The notes beneath the pieces were generated by a model that was not told the origin of the DNA, searched no databases, and saw only the letters and a program-made list of their open reading frames with translations. Source: Methylolobus aquaticus (lineage in GTDB: Bacteria; Pseudomonadota; Gammaproteobacteria; Methylococcales; Methylococcaceae). From it: a stretch of DNA of 64,000 nt. The stretch spans positions 1-64,000 of the forward strand of contig SEYW01000013.1 in the NCBI GenBank assembly GCA_004168015.1, written 5' to 3'. The position numbers were made by a program, and so were the translations under genes. This document shows, piece after piece, positions 44,903 through 54,167 of this stretch; the stretch's first letter is position 1, and each line of letters begins with the position of its first letter.

Positions 44903-44932
44903 CCGATGGGGTGCCCCTGACGTCTCCGCCCG

Positions 44933-45823
44933 CTACTGCGCCGTCAGGGCTGCCAGCGGGTCGATCAGAGATTGCACGCGCCCGGCAAGGTGCGCACGCT
45001 GCGCAGGCGTCAACGAGCGGTCCACATCGAGCACCGTGGCGATGGCTTCCTGTTTCAGCCGGTCCAGATAACGCTGGTAATCCGGCGACCGGCCCCGATC
45101 CCACTGCACCAGCCAGTCCCGGAGCCTCTCCGCGAACGCGCCTTCGCGCCGCGCAGCGAGCAGGGTCAGAAAGCCCTGTTGACGGCGCAATCGATCCTCC
45201 CAACGCAGACGGACGCCATCGGCCGGAATCAACTCGACTGCCCGCTCGATACGCTCGCGCTGATGCCCGGCGAGCGTGCCGACCCAATCCTCGGCCACGT
45301 CCAGCACCCGTGTCTTCCGCCACGCCGCGCGCTCGGCCGGGGCATCGAGCAGATGCCATTCCGCGGCCCACTCCTCGTTTCGCGCGGCGAACTCCGCACG
45401 GCAGTGTTCCAGTTGACGTTCGTCGAGACTCGCCATGAGCACCGCCGCGTCGGCGCCAACTCGCTCGGCCAGACGCCGGTAGCGCAGCATCAGCCCATCG
45501 GCGAACCAGTCGAGGTCGTCGCTCCGCAACCCCCGCTCCAACCGGACCCTGGCATCCATCAGAAAGCGCACGTAGTCGGGCAATTCCTCGCTGCGGTGCC
45601 AGGCCATCAGCACCGCGACCCGATCATCGAGGACGACTTGCTGCGACTCGGTCAGGTCAAAGTAGCGGTTGACCGTATAGCTCAGCAAGCGGTCGGCCTG
45701 GCTATACAGGAACTCGACCGTACTGCAGGCGGACAGGAACAAGACCAACGTGATCGTCAGCCACCGGCCGGGCGTCGCACCCGGCGCCCTGCCCTTGCTC
45801 TGGATCAGCAGCACGCGCCTCAT
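44933..45823 (-). CDS. DUF6279 lipoprotein
   Basis: This 296-residue protein has a lipobox LSACS (Cys33) and the DUF6279 opening STVEFLYSQADRLLSYTVNRYFDLTESQQVVLDDRV. A long helical Arg/Glu-rich body follows. The family is proteobacterial, envelope-located and uncharacterised. Its ATG overlaps the sugar permease stop (ATGA, 45820-45823), so it is transcribed with the ABC importer genes, although it may have no role in sugar uptake. Confidence 0.87.
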   Translation of the reverse strand: MRRVLLIQSKGRAPGATPGRWLTITLVLFLSACSTVEFLYSQADRLLSYTVNRYFDLTESQQVVLDDRVAVLMAWHRSEELPDYVRFLMDARVRLERGLRSDDLDWFADGLMLRYRRLAERVGADAAVLMASLDERQLEHCRAEFAARNEEWAAEWHLLDAPAERAAWRKTRVLDVAEDWVGTLAGHQRERIERAVELIPADGVRLRWEDRLRRQQGFLTLLAARREGAFAERLRDWLVQWDRGRSPDYQRYLDRLKQEAIATVLDVDRSLTPAQRAHLAGRVQSLIDPLAALTAQ

Positions 45824-46641
45824 TCCTTCAACGCGCCGGTGGCCAGCCCGGCAAGGTAATGGCGCTGCAGCAACAGGAACACCAGCACCGCCGGCAGCGT
45901 CGTCACGACGGCGCCGGCCATCATCAGTTCGGTGTCCTGAGCATGCTCCCCGAGCAGGTTCGCGAGCGCGACCGGCAGCGTGTAGCGATCGCCATCACTG
46001 AGCAAGATCAGCGGCCACAGGAAGTCGTTCCACGACCCGAGAAACGAAAACAGCGCCAGCGTCACCAGTATGGGCCGACACAGCGGCAGCACCACCGAGC
46101 GGAAAATGCGCCACTCGCCGGCCCCGTCGATGCGCGCGGCATCGAGCAGGCTGTCCGGAATCGAGCGTGCATACTGCCGGATCATGAAGATCCCGAACAC
46201 ACTGGCCATGCCCGGCAGGATCACACCGGCATAGGTGTTGACCAGACCGAATTGCTTCAGCATCAGGAACAGCGGCAGCATCCCGACCTGCGCCGGGATG
46301 ACCATCGTCGCAAGCAGCAGCCGGAACAGGCGCTCGCGGCCCGCGAAGCGGAGCTTCGCGAAAGCATAGCCGCCCAGTGTGTTGAACAGCAGCGACAGAA
46401 CCGTCGTCGCCGCGGCGAGCAGCAGGCTGTTCGCCAGATAACGCGGGAGGTCCAGGCGCTGCCACAAGGTTTGGTAATGCATCAGGGTCGGCGTGCGCGG
46501 GAGCAGATGGGGCGGCAGATCGGCGGCCTCGAGCGGCGACATCAGCGACACGGACAGCATCCAGGCCAGCGGAAACAGCGTCAGCCCGGCCAGCATCGCA
46601 ACCCCGAAGGTCATGGCCCAGCGGGCGAGCGTACCGCTCAT
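45820..46641 (-). CDS. Carbohydrate ABC importer permease, MalG type
   Basis: This 273-residue protein has six membrane helices and the EAA loop LDAARIDGAGEWRIFRSVVLPLCRPILVTLALFSFLGSWNDFLWPLILL. It is the second permease subunit of a CUT1-type sugar importer. ATG 46641 overlaps the previous permease stop. Partners are the MalF-like permease, the binding protein and the ATPase at 50977. Confidence 0.94.
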   Translation of the reverse strand: MSGTLARWAMTFGVAMLAGLTLFPLAWMLSVSLMSPLEAADLPPHLLPRTPTLMHYQTLWQRLDLPRYLANSLLLAAATTVLSLLFNTLGGYAFAKLRFAGRERLFRLLLATMVIPAQVGMLPLFLMLKQFGLVNTYAGVILPGMASVFGIFMIRQYARSIPDSLLDAARIDGAGEWRIFRSVVLPLCRPILVTLALFSFLGSWNDFLWPLILLSDGDRYTLPVALANLLGEHAQDTELMMAGAVVTTLPAVLVFLLLQRHYLAGLATGALKE

Positions 46642-47531
46642 GCACGCGCCCCGCGCCGCCGGAGCCAGGCTTGTAGCCCCGTACCGATCAGGATCAGCGC
46701 AAACAGCATCAGGGCGAGTGCCGATGCGTAGCCCAGGTTCCACCAGCGAAAGCCTTCGCGATACATCAGCAAGGCGACGGTGAGCGTCGCGTCGGCTGGT
46801 CCGCCCTGCGTCATTACGTACGGCTCGGCAAAAACCTGCAGATGCCCGATCAAGGTCACGATGGCCACGAACGCGATTGTGGGTGCCAGCATGGGCAGGG
46901 TGACATGGCGGAACTGGGCCCAGCGTCCGGCACCGTCCAGCGCTGCGGCCTCATACAGCCGGGCGGGAATGCCCTGCAGGCCAGCGATGAAGATCACCAT
47001 GTTGAAGCCGAAATTCTTCCAGACGGCCAATATCAGGATGGCGGGCATCGCCGTTCGCGCATCGCCGAGCCAGTCGATGGGCTCGAACCCGGCCCAGGCC
47101 ATGAGGTGATTCAACGCTCCGTACAGTGGGTGATATAGATAGCGCCAGACCATCGCAACGGCCACCAGGCTCGTGACGACCGGCAGGAACAGCGCCGTGC
47201 GCCACACGGCTACGCCCGGCAATCCCGGCCGGGTCAACAGCAGCGCCGCCCCGAGTGAACACAGCACCGACAGCGGCCCGCCGACCAGCGTGAAATAGAG
47301 CGTGTTGCCGAGTGCGCGGTCGACCAGGGGATCGTTCCACAACCGGCGGTAGTTGTCGAAACCAATCCAGCGCAGGCGGTCCAGGTCGCCGAGTGCGTAG
47401 ATGTCGAAGTCGGTGAAGCTCAGCACGAGACCCGCGGCCACCGGCAACACGAAGAACAGCGCGATCAGCAACAGCGCCGGTGCCACGAAGCCGAGCGCCG
47501 AATTGACCGGTGGCCAGAGCGGGGTCCTCAC
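46638..47531 (-). CDS. Carbohydrate ABC importer permease, MalF type
   Basis: This 297-residue CUT1 permease has N-terminal helices and the EAA loop LYEAAALDGAGRWAQFRHVTLPMLAPTIAFVAIVTLIGHLQVFAEPYVMTQGGP. It starts at GTG 47531, overlapping the binding-protein stop (GTGA). Forms a heterodimer with the MalG-type permease. Confidence 0.94.
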   Translation of the reverse strand: MRTPLWPPVNSALGFVAPALLLIALFFVLPVAAGLVLSFTDFDIYALGDLDRLRWIGFDNYRRLWNDPLVDRALGNTLYFTLVGGPLSVLCSLGAALLLTRPGLPGVAVWRTALFLPVVTSLVAVAMVWRYLYHPLYGALNHLMAWAGFEPIDWLGDARTAMPAILILAVWKNFGFNMVIFIAGLQGIPARLYEAAALDGAGRWAQFRHVTLPMLAPTIAFVAIVTLIGHLQVFAEPYVMTQGGPADATLTVALLMYREGFRWWNLGYASALALMLFALILIGTGLQAWLRRRGARA

Positions 47532-48790
47532 CGGCGCTCCAGCAGCCAGCGCCGCTTCTCCAGAATCGCGTCGACATCCCGATCCAGGCGCTGCAGCGCG
47601 GCGTCCTCGGTGAGCTGTCCGCGCACGGCCAGCTCACCGTAATAGCCAATCTTTGCGGCGATCCGTTCCCATTCCGGCACCTGCGGCACGGTCATGGTGC
47701 GCTCCAGCTGTCGCCGAAAGGGCTGGGCGTGGCGATCGTCGGCCAGCGACGGATCGCTCCAGGCAGAGCGGCGCGACGGCAGATCCCCGGTCAGCCGATA
47801 CAGCGCCAGTTGTTGCTCGGTCTGCGTCAGATACTGCATCAGGTCCAGGGCGGCTTCGCGATGCGGTGAGTGCGCGGCGAGCGCAAGACTGGAACCGCCG
47901 GCCAGCGAGGCGCCGGGGTAGTTGTCGTCCCATGACGGCAGCGGCGCGGTCTCCCAGCGGCCGCCCCAACCGACTGTCAGGCGACGACCGATCTCGCCGA
48001 TCATCCAGGGCCCACCGACGAAGAATACGAAGCGCCCCTGCACGAACTCCAGGGCCGGATTCCCACGCTGCGCCTCGCCGATCGGCGGCGCCCAGCCGCG
48101 CCTGAACGCATCGAGGAACAGCGCAAAGGCCGCCCGGAATTGCGGATGCCTGAAGTTCCCGAAGCGCCCCTCCTCCCGCAATAGTGCCGCACCGCGCTGC
48201 TGTGCGACGATGACCGGGAATCGCCATTCATCGTAGGCCATCGCAAGGGCATAGCGACCCGGTTCTGCGGCCGCAGCCAGGCGCGACATAACCGAGGACC
48301 ATTCGACCCAGGTCCTCGGTGCCTGCCGGATGCCGGCGGCATCGAGGAGATCGGCGCGATAGAACAACAGGCGCGTGTCGACATACCACGGAAGCCCGTA
48401 CAGGCCCTCGCGGTAGCGGTTCGCGGCCAGAGCGCCGGGGAAAAAATCGCCCGCATCGCTATGACCGGCGAAGCGGTCGGAGAGATCGTCAAGCGCGCCG
48501 ATCTCGGCCAGTTCGGCAATCCAGGTGTTGCCCAACTGGAACAGGTCCGGCAAGGCGTCGCCGACATGGGCCGTCAGGAGCTTCTCGTGCGCCACGCTCC
48601 AGGGTATCCCATGAATCTCGACACGGATACCCGGATGACTGTGCTCGAATCCGGGCACCAGCGAAACCAGTGCCTCCGCCTCTGCACCCATCGCCCACAC
48701 CTTGAGACGCGTGAGGGTTTGGCGATCATCGCCCCCGCAGGCAGCCAGCATGAATGCGATCACGATCGCGAGCCGCCTACGGTAGTGCAT
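47528..48790 (-). CDS. Sugar ABC transporter substrate-binding lipoprotein
   Basis: This 420-residue family-1 extracellular binding protein has lipobox LAACG (Cys18). Its typical motifs are LKVWAMGAEAEALVSLVPGFEHSHPGIRVEI, LPDLFQLGNTWIAELAEIGALDDLSD and GLPWYVDTRLLFYRADLLDAAG. It should capture an oligosaccharide in the periplasm. Given the divergent glucan-active enzyme, the ligand may be a glucan fragment (inference). ATG 48790 is the start of the lipoprotein signal; an in-frame extension upstream is rejected. Confidence 0.93.
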   Translation of the reverse strand: MHYRRRLAIVIAFMLAACGGDDRQTLTRLKVWAMGAEAEALVSLVPGFEHSHPGIRVEIHGIPWSVAHEKLLTAHVGDALPDLFQLGNTWIAELAEIGALDDLSDRFAGHSDAGDFFPGALAANRYREGLYGLPWYVDTRLLFYRADLLDAAGIRQAPRTWVEWSSVMSRLAAAAEPGRYALAMAYDEWRFPVIVAQQRGAALLREEGRFGNFRHPQFRAAFALFLDAFRRGWAPPIGEAQRGNPALEFVQGRFVFFVGGPWMIGEIGRRLTVGWGGRWETAPLPSWDDNYPGASLAGGSSLALAAHSPHREAALDLMQYLTQTEQQLALYRLTGDLPSRRSAWSDPSLADDRHAQPFRRQLERTMTVPQVPEWERIAAKIGYYGELAVRGQLTEDAALQRLDRDVDAILEKRRWLLERR

Positions 48791-48960
48791 CCCTACTTTC
48801 GGCCGGAGCTGGGGGCGGGCCGAGCGCCGAATCCGCTCAGCTGTCACGCTTGCGAAGACTGATATCATTGCGTTATGCATCGACTCGGCGCGGAGCAACG
48901 GCCGTTTCTCCGCAAGCCTCCATCCCTCGAAACGATCACACCACTCGCTCCAACGACAAC

Positions 48961-50967
48961 ATGGTCCGTCCGCTCATCCTGATACTCCTCAGTCTGGCTG
49001 CTGCACAGTGGCCCGCCGATCCCGTCTCCGCCGCCGAGCAGGCGCCGGTCAAGCAGTTGGTGCTGGCCGATTTCGAGCAACCCGGCGGGCGGCCAATCGC
49101 CGTCGACTGGCAGCGGGACCCGCCCGAATCGGAATTCGGGTTTCGCTACGAACTGACTGCATCGGACCGCGGAGGACAGGCGCTGCGCCTGAGCTACCGC
49201 CTGCCGGAGGAACCCTCGAAGGGCGGTACACCCGAGCAGGAGTACAGCCTGGGCCAAAATCTGATGGGGCTCGATCTCTCAGCCTACGATCAACTGAGCT
49301 TCTGGATCAAGGGCGACGACGGCGAGGGCTTCAGCCCCAGGTTGACGGTCAAGTTCCGACGGGCCGCACCGAAGACCGCGGGTGCGTGGGAAGAGGCCAG
49401 CTATGCCATCCCGAACGTCGGTGCGGACTGGCAGCAAATCGTAATACCGTTGAAAAAGCTGAAAGGTTTGAAGGAATGGCGCCCGATGGCTTACCTGTTG
49501 TTCGGCCTGGATGAACGCAAGACACCGGTCCGCCACGGCGCGTATCTGATCGACGACCTCCAGCTGGTGCAGCTTGGAACCCCGGGCGAAAATCTGGCAG
49601 GGGGCGGCGACGCGACGCCACCTGCCGCCCCGGCCGAACCACCGCTACAGTGGCGCCTCAATGGCTGGCCCGAACACAGCGTCATCGATGCCTCTGACCT
49701 GCCTGCGGACGACATCGAGTTTCTGCGCCGTGTCGCTAGCGACACCTGGCGGGGACTCGATGCGCTGGCCGACCGGGAACACGGTTTGCCCCTCGACAGG
49801 ATTCAGTATGCGAAGACCCAGGCCGATCAGCCCGGCATCGGCGACTATACCAGTACGACCAACATCGGCTTCCGCCTGCTCGCGGTCATCGCCGCCTACG
49901 AACTGAAGCTGATCGACGAGGCGCAAGCGGTGCAGCGGCTGGAAACGACCCTGAACACGCTGGCGAAGCTCGACACCGCGCATGGCTTTTTCTACAACTA
50001 CTACAATACGACCCGCCTGCAACCCACCAGCAGTTTTCTGTCCTTCGTCGACTCTTCGTGGCTGACCGCGGGACTCATGGTGACGCGGCAGACGTTCCCC
50101 GCCCTCGCCGAGCGCTGCAACCGGATCATCGACCAGGGCGATTACCGTTTCTTCTACGACGAAGCGGCCAAACTGATGACGCTGGGTTATTCGGTGGACA
50201 CCAGCCAGCGCTCATCCGATCACTACGGCACGTTGTTCGCCGAATCGCGCATCGGCAGCCTGATCGCAATCGGCCGGGGCACCGTACCGCGGGAGCACTG
50301 GTTCGCGATGATGCGCACCTTTCCTCCCGATGCCGGCTGGCAGACCCAAGTACCGCTGGACCGCAAGGAAAAGGTCGACCACGGTTTCACCTGGACCGGC
50401 GGCGTGTATGAATGGAAAGGGCTGCGCTACGTGCCCTCCTGGGGCGGCAGTCTGTTCGAGGCCTTGATGCCGACCCTGGTCCTCGACGAGAAGCAGCACG
50501 CGGCCGAGAGTCTGGGACGGAATGGCGCAATCCATACCGAGATCCAGCGCCGTTACGCACTCGAAGAACTCGGCTACCCGGTTTGGGGGATGTCCCCGAG
50601 TTCGACGCCGGGCTCCAACGGATACGGCGAATACGGCGTGCGCGTCCTGGGCTCGCACGGCTATCCCGAGGGGGCTGTGAGTCCGCACGCGGCCGCACTG
50701 GCGCTGCTGACCGAACCCGAAGCCGCGACTCGCAATCTGCGCCGTCTGGCCGAGCGCTACGCGATCTATGGCGACTTCGGGTTCTACGACGCCGTGATCC
50801 CCGGCACCGGCGAAGTGGCCTACGTCCATCTGTGCCTGAACCAGGCGATGATCCTGATCGCGATCGCCGACCATCTCGCTGATCACGCGATCCAGAAGCG
50901 CTTCGCGGCGGACCCGATCATTCAGCCCGTCCTCGACCTAATCGGCTTCGAGAACTTCTTCAACTGA
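48961..50967 (+). CDS. Secreted glucoamylase-family (DUF3131/glycoamylase-like) enzyme
   Basis: This 668-residue protein has a signal peptide (to about residue 24). Next is a beta-sandwich carbohydrate-binding-like domain (about 30-205; VLADFEQPGGRP...YDQLSFWIKGDDGEGFSPRLTVKFR...YLIDDLQLVQL). The catalytic toroid of the glycoamylase-like family (PF10091; GH144-like) contains TSTTNIGFRLLAVIAAYELKL, GFFYNYYNTTRLQP, FVDSSWLTAGLMV, SWGGSLFEALMPTLVLDE, NGYGEYGV and GAVSPHAAALALL. Members act on beta-glucans such as beta-1,2-glucan. ATG 48961 begins the signal peptide. Divergent from the sugar-binding-protein gene and followed 9 bp later by the importer ATPase. Confidence 0.88.
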   Translation: MVRPLILILLSLAAAQWPADPVSAAEQAPVKQLVLADFEQPGGRPIAVDWQRDPPESEFGFRYELTASDRGGQALRLSYRLPEEPSKGGTPEQEYSLGQNLMGLDLSAYDQLSFWIKGDDGEGFSPRLTVKFRRAAPKTAGAWEEASYAIPNVGADWQQIVIPLKKLKGLKEWRPMAYLLFGLDERKTPVRHGAYLIDDLQLVQLGTPGENLAGGGDATPPAAPAEPPLQWRLNGWPEHSVIDASDLPADDIEFLRRVASDTWRGLDALADREHGLPLDRIQYAKTQADQPGIGDYTSTTNIGFRLLAVIAAYELKLIDEAQAVQRLETTLNTLAKLDTAHGFFYNYYNTTRLQPTSSFLSFVDSSWLTAGLMVTRQTFPALAERCNRIIDQGDYRFFYDEAAKLMTLGYSVDTSQRSSDHYGTLFAESRIGSLIAIGRGTVPREHWFAMMRTFPPDAGWQTQVPLDRKEKVDHGFTWTGGVYEWKGLRYVPSWGGSLFEALMPTLVLDEKQHAAESLGRNGAIHTEIQRRYALEELGYPVWGMSPSSTPGSNGYGEYGVRVLGSHGYPEGAVSPHAAALALLTEPEAATRNLRRLAERYAIYGDFGFYDAVIPGTGEVAYVHLCLNQAMILIAIADHLADHAIQKRFAADPIIQPVLDLIGFENFFN

Positions 50968-50976
50968 TCCGGCTCG

Positions 50977-52110
50977 ATGGCCAGTGTTGCATTCGAGCAA
51001 GTCGGCAAAACCTATCCGAATGGTTACCAGGCGCTGGTCGAGTTCGATCTGGCGATCAGGGACGGCGAGCTCGTCGTCTTCGTCGGGCCGTCCGGCTGCG
51101 GCAAGTCCACGTTGCTGCGGCTGGTCGCCGGACTGGAACAACCCTCATCAGGGCATCTTCGCATCGGCCGGGACATCATCGATGACTGGACCCCGCAGGC
51201 CCGCAATGTAGCAATGGTGTTCCAGGATTACGCGCTGTATCCGACGATGACGGTGCGCGCCAACCTGAGCTTCCCGCTGCAGATGCGCAAGCTTGACCAG
51301 GCGGAAATCCGGCGCCGTATCGCATGGGCGACCGAACTGCTGGCACTCGGCGATGTACTCGATCGCCTGCCGAAGCAACTTTCGGGGGGTCAGCGCCAGC
51401 GCGTGGCCATGGGCCGGGCGCTGGTCCGGGAACCTACCGTGTTTCTGCTCGACGAACCTCTATCGAACCTGGATGCGCAACTGCGCACCCAGGTTCGGAG
51501 CGAAATCGTCGACCTGCAGCGTCGTACCGGCACGACGATGATCTACGTGACGCACGACCAGGTGGAAGCGATGACGATGGGCCAGCGCATCTGCGTGCTG
51601 TCGCGCGGACATCTGCAACAGTCAGGCTCGCCGCAAGCTCTCTACGACACGCCGGCCAATACCTTCGTCGCCGGCTTCATCGGTACCCCGCCGATGAACC
51701 TGATCCCGAGGGTTTTGCTGCTGCGGGCGGCCGAGCGTGCCACTGCGGCCGGCGGCCACTCAGGCATGGAGTGGCTAGCCGCGCTGACCGCCGACCCGGA
51801 TTGCCACACCGCGGGCATTCGCCCTGAACACGTGGCCATCAACCGGGATCCGCAGGCACCGGGTCTTCCTGCGACGATCGTCCAGACCGAATACCTCGGT
51901 CACGAAACGCTGGTGCATTTCTCCTTCAGCGGTCTGGCGCATGGCGACACGCGGGCGATCTTCATCGCCCGCGTCGACGGTTCGCCGTGCTTCGAGAACG
52001 GACAGCCGGCGTCCGTCTGGATCGACGGCAAACAGCTGAGCCGATTTGACGGCAACGGGAACCGAACGCTGGGCGGAGACCCCGACTCGGCGCCCCTGCC
52101 GACTCGGTAA
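50977..52110 (+). CDS. Sugar ABC importer ATPase (MalK/UgpC type)
   Basis: This 377-residue ATPase has Walker A GPSGCGKST, signature LSGGQRQRVAMGRALV, Walker B VFLLDEPLSNLD and switch His in VTHDQVEA. A C-terminal TOBE/regulatory domain contains GIRPEHVAI. It energises the MalF/MalG-type permeases encoded on the opposite strand. The family may be shared between several importers and can carry regulatory functions. Confidence 0.94.
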   Translation: MASVAFEQVGKTYPNGYQALVEFDLAIRDGELVVFVGPSGCGKSTLLRLVAGLEQPSSGHLRIGRDIIDDWTPQARNVAMVFQDYALYPTMTVRANLSFPLQMRKLDQAEIRRRIAWATELLALGDVLDRLPKQLSGGQRQRVAMGRALVREPTVFLLDEPLSNLDAQLRTQVRSEIVDLQRRTGTTMIYVTHDQVEAMTMGQRICVLSRGHLQQSGSPQALYDTPANTFVAGFIGTPPMNLIPRVLLLRAAERATAAGGHSGMEWLAALTADPDCHTAGIRPEHVAINRDPQAPGLPATIVQTEYLGHETLVHFSFSGLAHGDTRAIFIARVDGSPCFENGQPASVWIDGKQLSRFDGNGNRTLGGDPDSAPLPTR

Positions 52111-52114
52111 TCGA

Positions 52115-52140
52115 AGCTACCCGTTCTTCCGCGGGTAGCT
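52115..52140. terminator. Hairpin between convergent ABC ATPase and deaD genes
   Basis: AGCTACCCG (52115-52123) and CGGGTAGCT (52132-52140) form a 9-bp stem with an 8-nt loop, covering the last codons of deaD. A pyrimidine-rich run (CTTCCTCTTC) follows on the plus strand. It can terminate the plus-strand ATPase transcript and may also work from the other side. Confidence 0.55.
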
Positions 52141-53853
52141 CTTCCTCTTCATCGGGCGTTCGTCCAGGGAGCGCGGTGCAGCGCCATCCTGCCACAGACG
52201 GATGCGGATTTGCTTGCCGAGAATCCAGGTCTTTTCGAGGCGTCGCAGCGACTCCTTGGGCATGTCGGCCGGCAGGCTGACGGTGCTGAAGTCGTCGTAG
52301 AGCTTGATGTGGCCGATGGCCTTGCCGGGGATTCCGGCTTCGTTGGCGATGGCACCGACGATATCCTTGGGTGCGACCCCGTCATTGCGACCCACCTCGA
52401 TACGGTACAGTGTGCCGCCATCGTCGAAACCGCGTTCGCGCGCACCGCGTTTCTTGGGACCCGTGTCGGAGCGACCGCGGTCTTCACGCCATTCACGGCG
52501 CTCCTGGCGCATCTCGGAAAGGTCCGGCCCCTCCGCCGGCACCAGCGGTCGGTCCTTCTGCGCGAGGTAGGTCAGCGCGGCGGCGATGTCGGTCGGCGAG
52601 AGCTTCTGCTCCCGACCGATCTCCTGGACCAGTTGCCGGTAGAAACTCAGTTCCTCTTCTTCCAGCGTGCTCATGACCAGTTCCTTGAACTGTTCCACGC
52701 GGCGTTCGGCAATATCCTGATGCGTCGGCAAGCGCATCTCCTTGATGCGTTGGCGGGTCGCGCGCTCGATCGCACCCAGCATGCGCTTCTCGCGCGGGGC
52801 GACGAACAGGATGGCCTCGCCCTTGCGCCCGGCACGACCAGTCCGGCCGATCCGATGCACGTAGGCCTCGGTATCGTAGGGGATGTCGTAATTCACGACG
52901 TGGCTGATGCGGTCGACGTCGAGCCCTCGCGCAGCGACATCGGTGGCCACCAGGATGTCCAGCGTCTTCTTCTTGAGCCGATCGACCGCTTTCTCGCGGA
53001 GCGCCTGGCTCATGTCCCCGTTGAGGGCGGCAGCGGAATAACCGCGGGCTTCGAGCTTCTCGGCCAGTTCTTCCGTTGCCAGCTTGGTCCGCACGAAGAT
53101 CAGCATGCCGTCGAAGTCCTCGACTTCGAGGATGCGTGTCAGTGCGTCGAGTTTGTGGGCGCTGGAGCCGAGCCAGTAGCGCTGCGAGATGGCTTCGACC
53201 GTCGCCGTCTTGGCCTCGATCTTCGCTTCCTTAGGCTCGCGCAGATGGCGTTTTGCGACTTTGCGGATCGCTTCCGGCATCGTCGCCGAGAATAGCGCGA
53301 TCTGTCGCTCGGGCGGGGTGTGATCGAGGATCCATTCAACGTCATCGATGAACCCCATCTTCAGCATCTCGTCCGCCTCGTCGAGTACGAGCGTCCGCAA
53401 CCCCGACAGATCCAGGGTCTCCCGTCGCAGATGGTCCATCACGCGCCCGGGCGTGCCGACGATGACATGTACGCCGCGCCGGAGCTGGCGCAACTGCGTG
53501 TCCATGCCCTGGCCGCCGTAGATCGGCAGGATATGGAAGTCGGGAAGATGGCGGGCATAACTCTGGAACGCTTCGGCGACCTGCAAGGCCAACTCGCGTG
53601 TCGGTGCCAACACCAGCGCCTGCGGCTCGCGGCGCGACAAGTCGATTGCGTTCAGGATGGGCAGCGCAAACGCGGCCGTCTTGCCCGTGCCAGTCTGCGC
53701 CTGACCGAGCAGGTCGTGGCCGGCCAGCAGATAAGGAATGCTCGCTGCCTGGATAGGCGACGGCGTTTCGTAACCTACTTCGTGGACTGCCTGCAGGATC
53801 GGCGCGGCAATATCGAGATCAGAAAAGGAGAATGGGGTATCGGTCGATTGCAT
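52117..53853 (-). CDS. deaD: DEAD-box RNA helicase DeaD/CsdA
   Basis: This 578-residue helicase has a Q motif (GYETPSPIQ), AQTGTGKT, PTRELALQV, VLDEADEML, SATMP, VATDVAARGLD and HRIGRTGR. A charged linker and a C-terminal DbpA-like RNA-binding domain (LYRIEVGRNDGVAPKDIVGAIANEAGIPGKAIGHI) follow, ending in a basic tail. It unwinds RNA in ribosome assembly and mRNA decay, especially in the cold. It is preceded by a long gene-free leader, as is common for cold-shock helicases. Confidence 0.95.
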   Translation of the reverse strand: MQSTDTPFSFSDLDIAAPILQAVHEVGYETPSPIQAASIPYLLAGHDLLGQAQTGTGKTAAFALPILNAIDLSRREPQALVLAPTRELALQVAEAFQSYARHLPDFHILPIYGGQGMDTQLRQLRRGVHVIVGTPGRVMDHLRRETLDLSGLRTLVLDEADEMLKMGFIDDVEWILDHTPPERQIALFSATMPEAIRKVAKRHLREPKEAKIEAKTATVEAISQRYWLGSSAHKLDALTRILEVEDFDGMLIFVRTKLATEELAEKLEARGYSAAALNGDMSQALREKAVDRLKKKTLDILVATDVAARGLDVDRISHVVNYDIPYDTEAYVHRIGRTGRAGRKGEAILFVAPREKRMLGAIERATRQRIKEMRLPTHQDIAERRVEQFKELVMSTLEEEELSFYRQLVQEIGREQKLSPTDIAAALTYLAQKDRPLVPAEGPDLSEMRQERREWREDRGRSDTGPKKRGARERGFDDGGTLYRIEVGRNDGVAPKDIVGAIANEAGIPGKAIGHIKLYDDFSTVSLPADMPKESLRRLEKTWILGKQIRIRLWQDGAAPRSLDERPMKRKSYPRKNG

Positions 53854-54167
53854 GAAATGAGGAAAGTTAGAACAAAGTAAGAGGAATCAGAGAGGTGACA
53901 GACCGTCAGGCCGCATGGCAGCCACTAAAACACCGTCGGAAGCACGTGTTTTCGCCCTCGTTCGGCACCTCTGGCCTCCCTAAACCCATGGGGAGAATGA
54001 AGCAGGGAACGGCGTTCGCCTAGTGGGTGGGTAGGTCGCTAGCTTGGCGGCTGTCGCGCCGGCATCGGGCGACTTCGTCTGCCGCAACGGAGGGAATTGC
54101 GATCGTATACCGCAAGCGCGCGCGTAGTGCAAGTCTCAGATTTCGAAAGCAGGGGGAAGGACACTGC
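53854..54167 (-). promoter_or_regulatory. Long leader region of deaD
   Basis: About 310 bp with no supported gene. On the minus strand it contains a hairpin with arms AAAACAC (53946-53952 complement) and GTGTTTT (53927-53933 complement) and a 12-nt loop. Long structured 5' leaders are typical of deaD/csdA, so thermo-responsive control is plausible but not shown. The promoter itself was not located. Confidence 0.35.
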
